This document shows positions 37,501-46,172 of a stretch of 64,000 bases of DNA, one piece after another (position 1 is the first letter of the stretch; every line of letters starts with the position of its first letter). The position numbers and the translations under genes were made by a program. The stretch is from contig NZ_AUHN01000006.1 of NCBI RefSeq assembly GCF_000423205.1, forward strand, positions 372,001-436,000, written 5' to 3'. Below the pieces are notes generated by a model, which was not told the DNA's origin, ran no database searches, and saw only the letters and a list, made by a program, of their open reading frames with translations. The stretch comes from Jonesia quinghaiensis DSM 15701 (lineage in GTDB: Bacteria; Actinomycetota; Actinomycetes; Actinomycetales; Cellulomonadaceae).

Positions 37501-38131
37501 AGGAGCGCACCGTTCGCAATACCCGGAACCCCTTGGCGCTACCGACTTTCGATGTGTGCAACAATCCAGAGTTCCCCTGTGACGGACCCTGGTCAGAGTT
37601 CAACCACGCAACCAACGAGTCGGCACCCAGATTCTTCTGAACCACCATGAAAGCATCACCGTCAACTTCTAAACGCCCCAACCACAGCGTCAAAAGATCA
37701 TGCAGAGCTGGTTTACCAATCCTGATAGGAGGATTAGACCAGATCTGCTTGAACCGCTGCTCACTGGGAATATCGCTCGCCAAAACAGCGTTCACATTGG
37801 ACAAACCCAATGTCTTTGCGTTGTGGGCCGTTAACTCAACGCTACGCGGATTGACATCGACTGCCCACACACGGGCTTCAGGATTCATCATGGCCATCGT
37901 GAGAGCGATGGGCCCCCAGCCACACCCAACATCCACGACGTCACCCTCTGGCGGAGCCACCATTTTGCGCAGTAGCACCGCGGTACCTGTATCAACATGA
38001 CCAGGTGAGAAAACACCAGATGACGTCACCACATCAACATGACGACCAGCGAGCGTCACCGAAATCGTTCGCCGCTTGTCTTCACTCTCAGGAGCAGCAT
38101 CAAAATATTGTCCGGTCTTAGGCTGTGCCAT
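37490..38131 (-). CDS. Class I SAM-dependent methyltransferase, RsmC-like
   Basis: A 213-residue methyltransferase. Motif I VVDVGCGWGPIAL binds SAM; the catalytic NPPIRIG motif is that of RsmC/RlmG-type enzymes that methylate guanine N2 in rRNA, though the short length fits the actinobacterial MTS-domain proteins that lack an N-terminal domain. ATG 38131 follows a GAGG two bases away; a GTG at 38146 would add five residues. The target is inferred only from the motif. Confidence 0.88.
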   Translation of the reverse strand: MAQPKTGQYFDAAPESEDKRRTISVTLAGRHVDVVTSSGVFSPGHVDTGTAVLLRKMVAPPEGDVVDVGCGWGPIALTMAMMNPEARVWAVDVNPRSVELTAHNAKTLGLSNVNAVLASDIPSEQRFKQIWSNPPIRIGKPALHDLLTLWLGRLEVDGDAFMVVQKNLGADSLVAWLNSDQGPSQGNSGLLHTSKVGSAKGFRVLRTVRSSGS

Positions 38132-38290
38132 ATCCTCACTCACCACAACAGACTAACGGCTTCACGCTCAGCAAAACACCACCACAGGCCGGTATAACAG
38201 GTCACCTGACATCAAAAATGGGATGCCACAGCCGCTCAGACATGTCACGATAGGCACACCATCACGCGGCGCCGCCTGCCCACAACGGCG

Positions 38291-38296
38291 TAGAAT
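38291..38296 (+). promoter_or_regulatory. -10 element of hflX
   Basis: TAGAAT is 29 bases before the hflX ATG, giving a short leader with GAGGA just upstream of the start. The remaining 180-base gap from the methyltransferase start shows only short dyads (for example AGGTCACCT near 38205). Confidence 0.5.
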
Positions 38297-38325
38297 GACA
38301 GAACCACAACAGATTTGAGGAATGC

Positions 38326-39861
38326 ATGCAAGAACAATCATCCCCACACAGCTCGCAGGAACACGACAACGACGTCTGGGCCGGGGATGCGCGCAGTGAC
38401 AGAGACATCGCCGGAGATGTCGTTCAGCGCATTCTTGCTCGCGCAGGAACCGCCCTGCAAGAAGGCGGAACATCACACAGCCAGTTCGACGGAGACCAAC
38501 TTGACCTCGCCGAGCGTAGCGCTCTACGACGAGTCGCTGGCTTGTCCACAGAACTCGAAGACGTCACTGAAGTCGAATATCGGCAACTACGTCTTGAAAA
38601 GGTTGTGCTAGTCGGGTTGTACACCCGAGGGACAACCCAAGAAGCTGAAGTGTCGATGCGTGAGCTAGCGGCGCTCGCAGAAACCGCCGGATCAGAGGTG
38701 CTTGACGGCCTCCTGCAACGGCGTGGTAACCCAGACCCCGGAACATACCTAGGGTCGGGTAAGGCTGCGGAACTGCATGACATCGTCCGTTCAGTTGGTG
38801 CGGACACCGTCATCATTGATGGAGAACTAGGCCCCTCGCAACGCCGCGGGCTCGAAGACATCATCAAGGTGAAGGTAGTTGACCGTACAGCGCTGATCTT
38901 GGATATTTTTGCCCAACACGCAAAGTCTCGCGAAGGTAAAGCACAGGTAGAACTGGCCCAGTTGGAATACCTCCTGCCGCGACTGCGTGGTTGGGGTGAA
39001 TCCATGTCCCGCCAAGCTGGTGGGCAGGTTGGTTCAGCGGGCGCTGGAATGGGTAGCCGCGGTCCCGGTGAAACAAAAATCGAGTTAGACCGCCGACGCA
39101 TTCGTACGCGTGTGGCAAAACTTCGCCGCGAAATCGCCGCGATGAAACCAGCGCGTGATGCGAAACGTTCATCACGGCACCGTAATGACATCCCCTCGGT
39201 GGCAATCGTTGGATACACCAACGCTGGGAAGTCATCACTCCTCAATGCGTTGACAGGTGCGGGGGTACTAGTGCAAAACGCGCTCTTCGCTACTCTCGAC
39301 CCCACAGTGCGACGCACTAAAACGCCTGACGGTCGGGTATACACCCTGGCAGATACCGTAGGTTTTGTGCGTAACTTACCGCACCAACTCATCGAAGCAT
39401 TCCGTTCCACCCTCGAGGAAGCCGGCGACAGCGACCTCATTTTGCACGTCGTTGATGGTGCTCACCCAGACCCCGCCAGCCAAATCGCTGCGGTCCGGGC
39501 AGTGCTCTCTGACATCGAAGGCATCAATGACATTCCTGAAATAATTGTTGTCAATAAGTCAGATATCGCGGACCCCGAGCAGATCGCACACATTCGTGCC
39601 ACTGAGCGCTCTGTTTTCGCCGTATCAGCGCACACGGGCGAGGGCATCGACGGGTTACTTGACTTCATCGCGGCATCGTTACCAACGCCTGGCATCGACA
39701 TTGATCTCATCCTTCCCTACTCCCGAGGTGATCTCTTGTCGCGCATGCACAGCGAGGGAGAGATCGACACCCTAGAGCACCACGAAAGCGGCACCCACAT
39801 AGTTGGCCGCGCGCGAGAGGAACTCGCAAGCGAACTCCACGGGGCTGCTGTTTCGTCGTAG
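38326..39861 (+). CDS. hflX: GTPase HflX
   Basis: HflX is a ribosome-splitting/rescue GTPase active under heat or antibiotic stress. The 511-residue product has a long acidic N-terminal part, the HflX domain (GNPDPGTYLGSGKAAEL; GPGETKIELDRR), and a G domain with G1 GYTNAGKSSLLNAL, G3 DTVGFVRNLP and G4 NKSD. It matches the known miaA-dapF-hflX order. Function in macrolide resistance is known for some actinobacterial homologues but cannot be asserted here. Confidence 0.96.
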   Translation: MQEQSSPHSSQEHDNDVWAGDARSDRDIAGDVVQRILARAGTALQEGGTSHSQFDGDQLDLAERSALRRVAGLSTELEDVTEVEYRQLRLEKVVLVGLYTRGTTQEAEVSMRELAALAETAGSEVLDGLLQRRGNPDPGTYLGSGKAAELHDIVRSVGADTVIIDGELGPSQRRGLEDIIKVKVVDRTALILDIFAQHAKSREGKAQVELAQLEYLLPRLRGWGESMSRQAGGQVGSAGAGMGSRGPGETKIELDRRRIRTRVAKLRREIAAMKPARDAKRSSRHRNDIPSVAIVGYTNAGKSSLLNALTGAGVLVQNALFATLDPTVRRTKTPDGRVYTLADTVGFVRNLPHQLIEAFRSTLEEAGDSDLILHVVDGAHPDPASQIAAVRAVLSDIEGINDIPEIIVVNKSDIADPEQIAHIRATERSVFAVSAHTGEGIDGLLDFIAASLPTPGIDIDLILPYSRGDLLSRMHSEGEIDTLEHHESGTHIVGRAREELASELHGAAVSS

Positions 39862-39916
39862 AGACTGCGTAACGCAGGACACTGTGGACAGGCGGACGTG
39901 AGGCACCACCAGCCAC

Positions 39917-39922
39917 TACCAT
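39917..39922 (+). promoter_or_regulatory. -10 element for a probable leaderless helicase transcript
   Basis: TACCAT ends 6 bases before the GTG start at 39929; no Shine-Dalgarno sequence is visible, so a leaderless mRNA beginning at the GTG is likely. Confidence 0.5.
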
Positions 39923-39928
39923 GGCTGT

Positions 39929-41938
39929 GTGCCCCACGAACCAACACCGTCAGACACCACGGTCTCCCTGCTCCAACACGCTGTCGAGGCACTCGGGGGC
40001 AAACCGCGTAGCGGCCAACAAGACATGGCCGCTTCCGTGGCGCAAGCGATGGACAACGGGAATCCACTGATCGTTCAAGCAGGGACAGGGACAGGAAAAT
40101 CACTGGCCTACCTTGTCCCAGCTGTTCATCATGCAACGCTCACCAACGAGCGGGTCATCGTAGCAACCGCAACACTCGCTTTGCAGCGCCAAATCATTAC
40201 CCGCGATCTTCCACTGATCACCAAAGCGCTCGCTGGTGAACTACCTCGCCCACCCCACATGGCGCTACTGAAAGGGTGGGGAAACTACGTATGCCTCCAT
40301 AAAGCCCAAGGCGGCTACCCACCAGAGGAAAATACGTTGTTTGGCTCGCAACCTTCACCACCAACTGGTGCTGCGGCTAGCAGCGACCACCCCGACACAG
40401 CAGGCCCAGAATCACTGGCGGATCAGATGCGCCGCATCGTTGCGTGGGCCTATGACACTGAAACCGGGGACCGCGATGACCTAACACCTGGGGTCAGTGA
40501 CCGGGCGTGGCGTTCAATGTCCGTGGACCGCCTTGAATGCATAGGATCGTCGTGCCCACTGATCGACGAGTGTTTTCCAGACAACGCGAGAAAAACGGCG
40601 TTCGAAGCAGACATCGTTGTCACCAACCACACCATGCTGGGCATCGCCGCCTCTGGATCCTCCGGGGTCCTGCCAGAACATGAAGTTCTCGTTGTTGACG
40701 AAGCGCACGAACTCACTGACCGCGTGACGTCAGCAGCAACCGTCGAACTCTCACCCGTGGGCATCGACCGCGCGGCACGCCTCGCCCGGCGAGGAGGCGG
40801 TCGTATGACGAGCCAACTCGACTACGCTGGCGAGCAACTAGCGCTCGCGCTCAGTGACACGACTGAGCGAACTTTCACAAACGGGCTACCTGAAGATCTC
40901 CACGACGCTGTCAGTGCTGTCCGTGACGCGGCCCGCCAACTCGTCACCGAACTTAAACCCGATCGAAAGGACGATCAAGGAGACACCGGGTTGAAGCAAG
41001 CTCAAGCGGCGATGCTCGCGGTTTTTGAAATCGCCGAACGAATGGCTGCTGAAGACACCACCGCCGACGTTTTATGGTGCGCACGGCCCCGAAATGGTGA
41101 AGAAGTTGGCGCCCCGCGCCTGTATGCGGCGCCGCTGTCTGTCTCGGGGCTGCTGGCAACAGCCCTGTGGCAGGAAAAAACCCCTATTTTGACTTCTGCG
41201 ACATTGGCCATAGGCGGTAACTTTGACTCCGCAGCAAAATCCGTAGGCCTCGCAGGTGCTACAGGATTAGATACCCTCGACGTTGGTAGCCCCTTCGACT
41301 ACCCGCGACAAGGCATTCTGTACATTGCCAAGGACCTACCAGTCCCTGGCCAAAGCCCCACAACAGAGAGTCAACTCGACCGTATCGAGCAACTTATTTC
41401 AGCGGCGCGTGGCCGAACACTGGCCTTGTTTTCCTCGCGGAAAGCTGCAGAACTTGCTGCTATTGCACTGCGCAAACGTGTTGACTTCCCAATACTTTTG
41501 CAAGGCGACGATCAGCTGCCCACCTTAGTGCGACAATTCTCCGAAGCCCCAGAAACCTGCTTGTTCGGCACACTGTCGTTATGGCAAGGCGTGGATGTTC
41601 CAGGGGACGCATGTCAGCTGGTCATTATTGACCGTATTCCCTTCCCACGTCCCGATGACCCTGTACGGTCAGCGCGCACCAAAGTTGTGACCGACAATGG
41701 TGGTAGTGGTTTCATGACAGTCGCAGCTCACCACGCAGCGTTGCTGTTGGCACAAGGGGCTGGGCGCCTCATCCGCTCTGTCAATGACCGTGGAGTTGTC
41801 GCTGTGCTTGACCCACGTCTGGCAACTGCGCGCTATGGCAGTTACCTCACGTCAGCACTCCCGCCTCTATGGCCCACAACAAACACCAACACCGCAGTAG
41901 CTGCGCTGACGCGACTAACTGAACCAAAAACGACGTAA
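39929..41938 (+). CDS. DinG/XPD-family ATP-dependent DNA helicase
   Basis: A 669-residue superfamily-2 iron-sulfur helicase. Walker A GTGTGKSLAYL is near residue 52, DEAH box VVDEAHEL near 255, and motif VI QGAGRLIRS near the C-terminus. Four cysteines between (YVCLHK; CIGSSC; DEC) are placed to bind a 4Fe-4S cluster as in DinG/XPD. These proteins resolve D-loops, R-loops and G-quadruplexes. Despite the name DinG (damage-inducible), no SOS box is seen upstream. Confidence 0.92.
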   Translation: MPHEPTPSDTTVSLLQHAVEALGGKPRSGQQDMAASVAQAMDNGNPLIVQAGTGTGKSLAYLVPAVHHATLTNERVIVATATLALQRQIITRDLPLITKALAGELPRPPHMALLKGWGNYVCLHKAQGGYPPEENTLFGSQPSPPTGAAASSDHPDTAGPESLADQMRRIVAWAYDTETGDRDDLTPGVSDRAWRSMSVDRLECIGSSCPLIDECFPDNARKTAFEADIVVTNHTMLGIAASGSSGVLPEHEVLVVDEAHELTDRVTSAATVELSPVGIDRAARLARRGGGRMTSQLDYAGEQLALALSDTTERTFTNGLPEDLHDAVSAVRDAARQLVTELKPDRKDDQGDTGLKQAQAAMLAVFEIAERMAAEDTTADVLWCARPRNGEEVGAPRLYAAPLSVSGLLATALWQEKTPILTSATLAIGGNFDSAAKSVGLAGATGLDTLDVGSPFDYPRQGILYIAKDLPVPGQSPTTESQLDRIEQLISAARGRTLALFSSRKAAELAAIALRKRVDFPILLQGDDQLPTLVRQFSEAPETCLFGTLSLWQGVDVPGDACQLVIIDRIPFPRPDDPVRSARTKVVTDNGGSGFMTVAAHHAALLLAQGAGRLIRSVNDRGVVAVLDPRLATARYGSYLTSALPPLWPTTNTNTAVAALTRLTEPKTT

Positions 41939-41943
41939 CCCGG

Positions 41944-41949
41944 TACAGT
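41944..41949 (+). promoter_or_regulatory. -10 element of ldh
   Basis: TACAGT lies 33 bases before the ldh ATG, in the 44-base gap after the helicase. A GAGGAG ribosome-binding site follows at 41971-41976. Confidence 0.5.
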
Positions 41950-41982
41950 GTTGACCAGCACCAACGACGCGAGGAGCAATTC

Positions 41983-42981
41983 ATGTACTTCGAGCCACAA
42001 ACCCCCAATGCATCGCCTGAGGTCCGACCAACTCGCCGAACGTCCAAGGTCGCGATTGTTGGAGCAGGCGCAGTGGGCGCAACCATGGCGTACGCAGCAC
42101 TCATGCGAGGATCGGCGCGCACGGTTGCCCTGTACGACATCAACGCAGCCAAGGTGCAAGCGGAAGTACTGGATTTGTCTCACGGGATTCAGTTCATGCC
42201 CATGGCGCAGGTGATTGGTTCAGACGACGTTGAAGTGTGCCGAGACGCCGACATCATCATGGTGACAGCCGGGGCAAAACAAAAGCCAGGGCAAACCCGA
42301 ATTGACCTTGCGGCAGCCACCATATCCCTCGTGAAGAAGATTTTGCCACAGTTGCAAGAGGTCGCCCCCAACGCGGTCTACGTGATGGTGACTAACCCGG
42401 TTGATGTTGTAACTTATGCGGCGTTGAAAGTTTCCGGACTTCCCCAAGAGCAGCTCTTCGGTTCCGGTACGGTTCTTGACTCATCGCGGTTGCGCTACGT
42501 CTTAGCTCGTGAATGTGCCGTAGCTGTGCAAAACGTCCACGCCTACATGGTGGGGGAGCACGGTGATTCGGAGTTCCCGTTGTGGAGTTCCGCAACTATC
42601 GGCGGTGTACCGTTGCTCGATTGGCCTGGGGTGGATGGGCGGAGCCCGCTGTCAGCCCAGCGCCGCGAAGACGTAGCGGAAGAGGTCGTGAAATCCGCTT
42701 ACCGAATCATCGAAGGAAAAGGTGCAACGAACTACGCTGTTGCGCTTGCTGGTTCACGGATCATTGAAGCGGTACTCAATGATGAGCACCGTGTGTTGCC
42801 TGTCTCTACCCAACTCAATGACTACTACGGGATCTCAGATGTTTGTTTATCTGTCCCATCAATCGTTGGACGCAGTGGGTGCACAGACCGTCTCCTTGTG
42901 CCAATGTCCGATGATGAAATAGCGCAATTGCGTGCCTCTGGCCAGTCCCTGCGGGACGTGGCGCGACAATTTGGTTTCTAG
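41983..42981 (+). CDS. ldh: L-lactate dehydrogenase
   Basis: Reduces pyruvate to L-lactate with NADH. The 332-residue product has the Rossmann motif GAGAVGATMAYA, LDLSHG, the substrate region VMVTNPVDV, catalytic His in YMVGEHGDSE, and IIEGKGATNYAVA. The catalytic set distinguishes it from malate dehydrogenase: AKQKPGQTR carries Gln where malate enzymes have Arg. Start ATG 41983 is set by GAGGAG. It suggests fermentative capacity. Terminated by a 22-bp hairpin. Confidence 0.96.
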   Translation: MYFEPQTPNASPEVRPTRRTSKVAIVGAGAVGATMAYAALMRGSARTVALYDINAAKVQAEVLDLSHGIQFMPMAQVIGSDDVEVCRDADIIMVTAGAKQKPGQTRIDLAAATISLVKKILPQLQEVAPNAVYVMVTNPVDVVTYAALKVSGLPQEQLFGSGTVLDSSRLRYVLARECAVAVQNVHAYMVGEHGDSEFPLWSSATIGGVPLLDWPGVDGRSPLSAQRREDVAEEVVKSAYRIIEGKGATNYAVALAGSRIIEAVLNDEHRVLPVSTQLNDYYGISDVCLSVPSIVGRSGCTDRLLVPMSDDEIAQLRASGQSLRDVARQFGF

Positions 42982-43001
42982 GATAGTTCGCCACATTGAG
43001 T

Positions 43002-43048
43002 GAGGGTCTGGTGTGGAGAGAAGAAACTTCTCTCCACACCAGACCCTC
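43002..43048. terminator. 22-bp perfect hairpin between convergent ldh and lexA
   Basis: Arms 43002-43023 and 43027-43048 are perfectly complementary with an AAA loop. There is no real U-tract on either side. It lies 20 bases past the ldh stop and 25 bases past the lexA stop, so it can serve both genes. Confidence 0.85.
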
Positions 43049-43073
43049 TGGTCGTGTTATCTGCCAGTGGTGA

Positions 43074-43826
43074 CTACACAGATCTCAGCACGGACACTAC
43101 TTTTCCGAGAATCTCTGCGTCGTCGCCGAGGATCGGTTCGTACTGCGGGTTATGGGGCATCAGCCATCGGTGACCGCCCTTATTCTTCAGGGTTTTCACT
43201 GTAGCTTCGCCGTCAATCATTGCGGCAACAATTTCACCATTTTCGGCAACGTTTTGACGCCGAACAACGACCCAGTCACCGTCGCAGATCGCGGCGTCAA
43301 TCATTGAATCCCCGCGAACTTCCAACATGTACACATCACCATCTCCTACGAGTTGGCGGGGCAGCTCGAAGACTGCTTCGATGTCTTGCTCTGCCAGGAT
43401 GGGAGAACCAGCAGCGATCCGTCCAACGAGCGGAACTTGGCGAAGGTGCGTCGAGGTAGATTCCTTCGTTTCCTTGCGCTTCGCTGTGCGACCCGTTGCG
43501 CCGCTACGTGATGACGGCGCTCGGGTAAGTGAGGTAGCCCCAGCTGTGTCGCTAGAAGTTGTTTGCATATCGGAATGTTGGGTGACCACCTCAATAGCGC
43601 GTGGTCGGTGTGGATCCCGGCGGAGGTATCCACGCTCCTCTAAAACTTTGAGCTGGTGTTTTACGCTCGATGGGCTGGTGAGCCCGACAGCATGCCCAAT
43701 CTCTCGCATACTCGGCGGATATCCGCGATCAGCGAGGCTATGAGAAATAAAATCGAGGACAGCTGCTTGGCGCGGTGTCAGGGGTGTGGCCTGCACTGAC
43801 GTGCCGGCTGTGGCGACCTTGGGCAT
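43074..43826 (-). CDS. lexA: SOS repressor LexA
   Basis: LexA represses SOS genes until RecA filaments trigger self-cleavage. The 250-residue product has a winged-helix DNA-binding domain (about 15-80, [21 protein letters not shown]), a long Ser/Thr/Lys-rich linker (about 84-130), cleavage site Ala139-Gly140 in GRIAAGSP, catalytic Ser174 in RGDSMID and Lys211 in ATVKTLK. I chose ATG 43826 because GGAG lies 6 bases before it; upstream in-frame ATGs exist. Convergent with ldh, divergent from the LysM gene. Confidence 0.97.
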   Translation of the reverse strand: MPKVATAGTSVQATPLTPRQAAVLDFISHSLADRGYPPSMREIGHAVGLTSPSSVKHQLKVLEERGYLRRDPHRPRAIEVVTQHSDMQTTSSDTAGATSLTRAPSSRSGATGRTAKRKETKESTSTHLRQVPLVGRIAAGSPILAEQDIEAVFELPRQLVGDGDVYMLEVRGDSMIDAAICDGDWVVVRRQNVAENGEIVAAMIDGEATVKTLKNKGGHRWLMPHNPQYEPILGDDAEILGKVVSVLRSV

Positions 43827-43913
43827 TGTGATCTCCATGTCGTGGGTGGTCAGTATGCGGCGCAGACACGCGCACGATGTCACAGGCTGCTGCTCAAATG
43901 TGTTGTGGTACTA

Positions 43914-43941
43914 ACACTAGGGCAGAACAGGTGATTTTCAA
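43914..43941 (-). promoter_or_regulatory. lexA promoter
   Basis: On the minus strand TTGAAA (43941-43936) and TAGTGT (43919-43914) are separated by 16 bases. The -35 overlaps the neighbouring LexA box, so LexA would exclude RNA polymerase: autoregulation. Confidence 0.65.
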
Positions 43942-43953
43942 ACATATGTTCGA
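43938..43953. promoter_or_regulatory. LexA box 1 (lexA side)
   Basis: TCAAACATATGTTCGA matches TCGAAC-N4-GTTCGA with one mismatch. It overlaps the predicted lexA -35 and is 112 bases upstream of the lexA start. Confidence 0.85.
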
Positions 43954-43995
43954 GCGACACGGCGAGAATCTGTTCCCTGTGTGTAAGAATGTTCG

Positions 43996-44024
43996 TACAC
44001 TTGTTCTAACGAACGTATGTTCGA
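43996..44024 (+). promoter_or_regulatory. Promoter -10 and LexA box 2 (LysM side)
   Basis: ACGAACGTATGTTCGA (44009-44024) differs from the SOS consensus only at its first base. TACACT (43996-44001), a TANNNT -10, lies just upstream so the box covers the predicted transcription start of the LysM gene, 42 bases before its ATG. Confidence 0.8.
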
Positions 44025-44065
44025 ATCCGGTGAAGCCGGTTTCGTGCTGACAAGGAGACCCCCAC

Positions 44066-44542
44066 ATGACTCAGCAGACTGCATCAGCTCAGTTGATCCC
44101 GTTCCCCAGGACTGTTCACTCTTCGCCAACCACGGCTCGCATGACTGCGTCCCAACTTCGTGCTCTACGCACCTCGCCGGAACAACATGATGTTGCGTCC
44201 CAACGCATGGCGGATACCTCATCAACGCCCGGTGAAGGATTCTTAGGGCTCGGTGGAATGCGACTGACTCGTCGCGGCCGCATCGTCGTGTGGGTAGTTG
44301 CCCTCACAGCTGCACTTGGGACGGGGATATTTTTGGGTGGCAATGCCTTTGCGGATCCTGTGCAACGGCCACAAGAGATCCTCTTCCATGCAGTGGGAAC
44401 GGGTGAGACCCTATGGGATATTGCTCGAGATCATGCTCCCCAACGTGACCCCCGTGACGTTGTGCAAGAAATCCGTGAAGTAAACAATATGGCTTCCGCA
44501 AACCTCCAAGTTGGAGAGGTCCTGCTCATACCTGCCCCTTGA
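44066..44542 (+). CDS. SOS-controlled LysM membrane protein, probable cell-division inhibitor (DivS/ChiZ type)
   Basis: A 158-residue bitopic protein: a disordered cytoplasmic part (1-70), one transmembrane helix (about 72-93) and an extracytoplasmic LysM peptidoglycan-binding domain (about 109-156, GETLWDIA and NLQVGEVLLIP). Divergent from lexA with its own LexA box, as are Rv2719c/ChiZ of mycobacteria and DivS of corynebacteria, which halt division after DNA damage. Sequence outside LysM is not conserved enough to name it firmly. Start ATG 44066 follows AAGGAGA. Confidence 0.85.
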   Translation: MTQQTASAQLIPFPRTVHSSPTTARMTASQLRALRTSPEQHDVASQRMADTSSTPGEGFLGLGGMRLTRRGRIVVWVVALTAALGTGIFLGGNAFADPVQRPQEILFHAVGTGETLWDIARDHAPQRDPRDVVQEIREVNNMASANLQVGEVLLIPAP

Positions 44543-44574
44543 GTTGGGAGGGGAACAGACTTTGCGTACAGTAG

Positions 44575-44596
44575 TCCTTAGATTCAGTACTAAGGA
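44575..44596 (+). promoter_or_regulatory. Inverted repeat covering the nrdR ribosome-binding site
   Basis: TCCTTAG (44575-44581) is complementary to CTAAGGA (44590-44596), and the second arm contains most of the AAGGAG site used by nrdR. In RNA the hairpin would hide the site. A TACAGT hexamer at 44567-44572 could be the -10; a start near 44579 would then leave out part of the first arm, making a DNA operator the other reading. Confidence 0.45.
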
Positions 44597-44602
44597 GTAT
44601 TT

Positions 44603-45049
44603 GTGCACTGTCCCTTCTGCCGTAACCCCGATTCTCGCGTCGTGGATTCGAGGACCTCGGAAGATGGTTCGGCAATCCGCCGCCGGCGCCAGTGCCCCGA
44701 GTGTAGTAAGCGTTTCACGACCGTGGAGACTGCGAGTTTGTCAGTGGTTAAACGTTCCGGAGTGACCGAACCGTTCTCACGGCAAAAGGTCATAAACGGG
44801 GTTCGTAAAGCGTGCCAAGGGCGTCCGGTATCTGATGATGACCTGGCCAAGCTTGCGCAAGCTGTTGAAGAAGCTATTCGGGGGCAGGGAAGCGCCGAGA
44901 TTGACGCCTATGACGTGGGGCGCTCAATCCTTGACCCATTGAAGCAACTGGACGAAGTGGCATATCTGCGCTTCGCAAGTGTCTACCAAAATTTTGACTC
45001 GTTGGAAGACTTCGATCAGGCAATATCTGAGTTACGTTCCGCGCACTAA
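44603..45049 (+). CDS. nrdR: Transcriptional repressor NrdR
   Basis: NrdR senses dATP/ATP and represses ribonucleotide reductase genes. The 148-residue product has an N-terminal zinc ribbon (HCPFC at 2-5 and CPEC at 31-34) and an ATP-cone domain (about 46-136: [20 protein letters not shown]). GTG start with AAGGAG upstream. The lexA-LysM-nrdR order is conserved in actinobacteria; in many relatives nrdJ follows, but here an unrelated minus-strand gene does. Confidence 0.96.
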   Translation: MHCPFCRNPDSRVVDSRTSEDGSAIRRRRQCPECSKRFTTVETASLSVVKRSGVTEPFSRQKVINGVRKACQGRPVSDDDLAKLAQAVEEAIRGQGSAEIDAYDVGRSILDPLKQLDEVAYLRFASVYQNFDSLEDFDQAISELRSAH

Positions 45050-45101
45050 CAGGATGTCTGCTACGACACCACATTCCTGCTACGTGCTGTGTGAGATGTC
45101 G

Positions 45102-46157
45102 CTAGAGGTCACTGGAACGGGACGCCCATAAATTCACGCCACCGTCTCGTGCATAGACATCAATGTCTTGCAGATCGTTTGCGTCTAATTCAGGAGCATA
45201 AGCGGCGTGAAGTAGTTCATCGAGTTGGTCCACCGTTCTTGGTCCGATGAGAACCGATGACACTCGCTTGTCTCGTAAACACCAGGCTACTGCTAACTGA
45301 GCAAGTGACATTCCACGGCGTTCAGCTATCGAGGTCAATGCCCGAATGCGTTCGAGGTTTTCTGCACTGATGTAGCCAGGGTTGAAAGAGGGACTGTTGG
45401 CTGCTCGTGAATCTGATGGAATCCCGTCCAGATACTTGGTGGTGAGCAACCCCTGTGCTAACGGGGAGAAAGCAACGACCCCATAGGGTGCTGTGCTTGC
45501 CAACGAGAGGACAGATTCTCCTGAGTTGTTGGGTTCTTCGATCCATCTGTTGACCAGGGAATATGACGATTGATGCACAGCAATTTTCAGGTCAATTGCT
45601 TCAGCAATGTCCAATGCTTCACGAGTTCGTAACGCGGAATATGAGGAAATTCCCACTGACAGAGCCTTGCCCTGGTCCACCAACGTTTTGAGCGCTCCCA
45701 GAGTTTCTTCAAGGGGAGTGGTGGGGTCAAACCGATGGGAATAGAAGATATCGACGTAGTCAGTACGGAGGCGTCGAAGGCTCGATTCGAGTGAACTGAT
45801 GAGGTACTTTCGCGACCCACCTTCCCCGTAGGGCCCAGGGTGCATCCGGTAGCCGGCTTTGGTGGACAACAACAGTTCATTGCGGCGCCCTGGCAGGTCT
45901 CGTGTGAAGAACCGTCCAGTAAATTCCTCCGCAGCACCCCCCGGTGGGCCGTAGTTGTTGGCAAGGTCGAAGTGGAAGATCCCGGCTTCCCATGCCCGTA
46001 ATGCAACCGCCCGAGCGGACTCTTCAGGTGATCGGTCCCCGAAGTTCTGCCATAAACCCAAACTTATCGTGGGGAAACGCAGCCCGGTCCCGGGCGCCTG
46101 TCGCATCGGAAGAGGTGTGGTTGGTAAAGCTTTGACATGCGAAGACGGGGTTTTCAT
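45102..46157 (-). CDS. Aldo/keto reductase, YghZ/Kv-beta-like
   Basis: A 351-residue NADPH-dependent oxidoreductase. The catalytic tetrad is visible: Asp and Tyr in FDLANNYGPPGG, Lys in LLSTKAGYRM, His in DIFYSHRFD. The long GEGGSRKYL insert is typical of YghZ-type L-glyceraldehyde-3-phosphate reductases. ATG 46157 is chosen because a TACCGT -10 (46169-46164) ends 6 bases before it and no Shine-Dalgarno is seen, implying a leaderless message. A longer in-frame start at 46211 lies inside the terminator hairpin and is rejected. Confidence 0.88.
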   Translation of the reverse strand: MKTPSSHVKALPTTPLPMRQAPGTGLRFPTISLGLWQNFGDRSPEESARAVALRAWEAGIFHFDLANNYGPPGGAAEEFTGRFFTRDLPGRRNELLLSTKAGYRMHPGPYGEGGSRKYLISSLESSLRRLRTDYVDIFYSHRFDPTTPLEETLGALKTLVDQGKALSVGISSYSALRTREALDIAEAIDLKIAVHQSSYSLVNRWIEEPNNSGESVLSLASTAPYGVVAFSPLAQGLLTTKYLDGIPSDSRAANSPSFNPGYISAENLERIRALTSIAERRGMSLAQLAVAWCLRDKRVSSVLIGPRTVDQLDELLHAAYAPELDANDLQDIDVYARDGGVNLWASRSSDL

Positions 46158-46163
46158 AGTTCT

Positions 46164-46169
46164 ACGGTA
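46164..46169 (-). promoter_or_regulatory. -10 element for a probable leaderless reductase transcript
   Basis: TACCGT on the minus strand ends 6 bases before ATG 46157, in the 15 bases left between the serA hairpin and the start codon. Confidence 0.45.
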
Positions 46170-46172
46170 CGA

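Noticed and set aside
38424-39440. 338-codon open frame antisense to hflX
   Set aside because: Composition follows the antisense of a conserved GTPase (Arg/Ser-rich), and there is no ribosome site.
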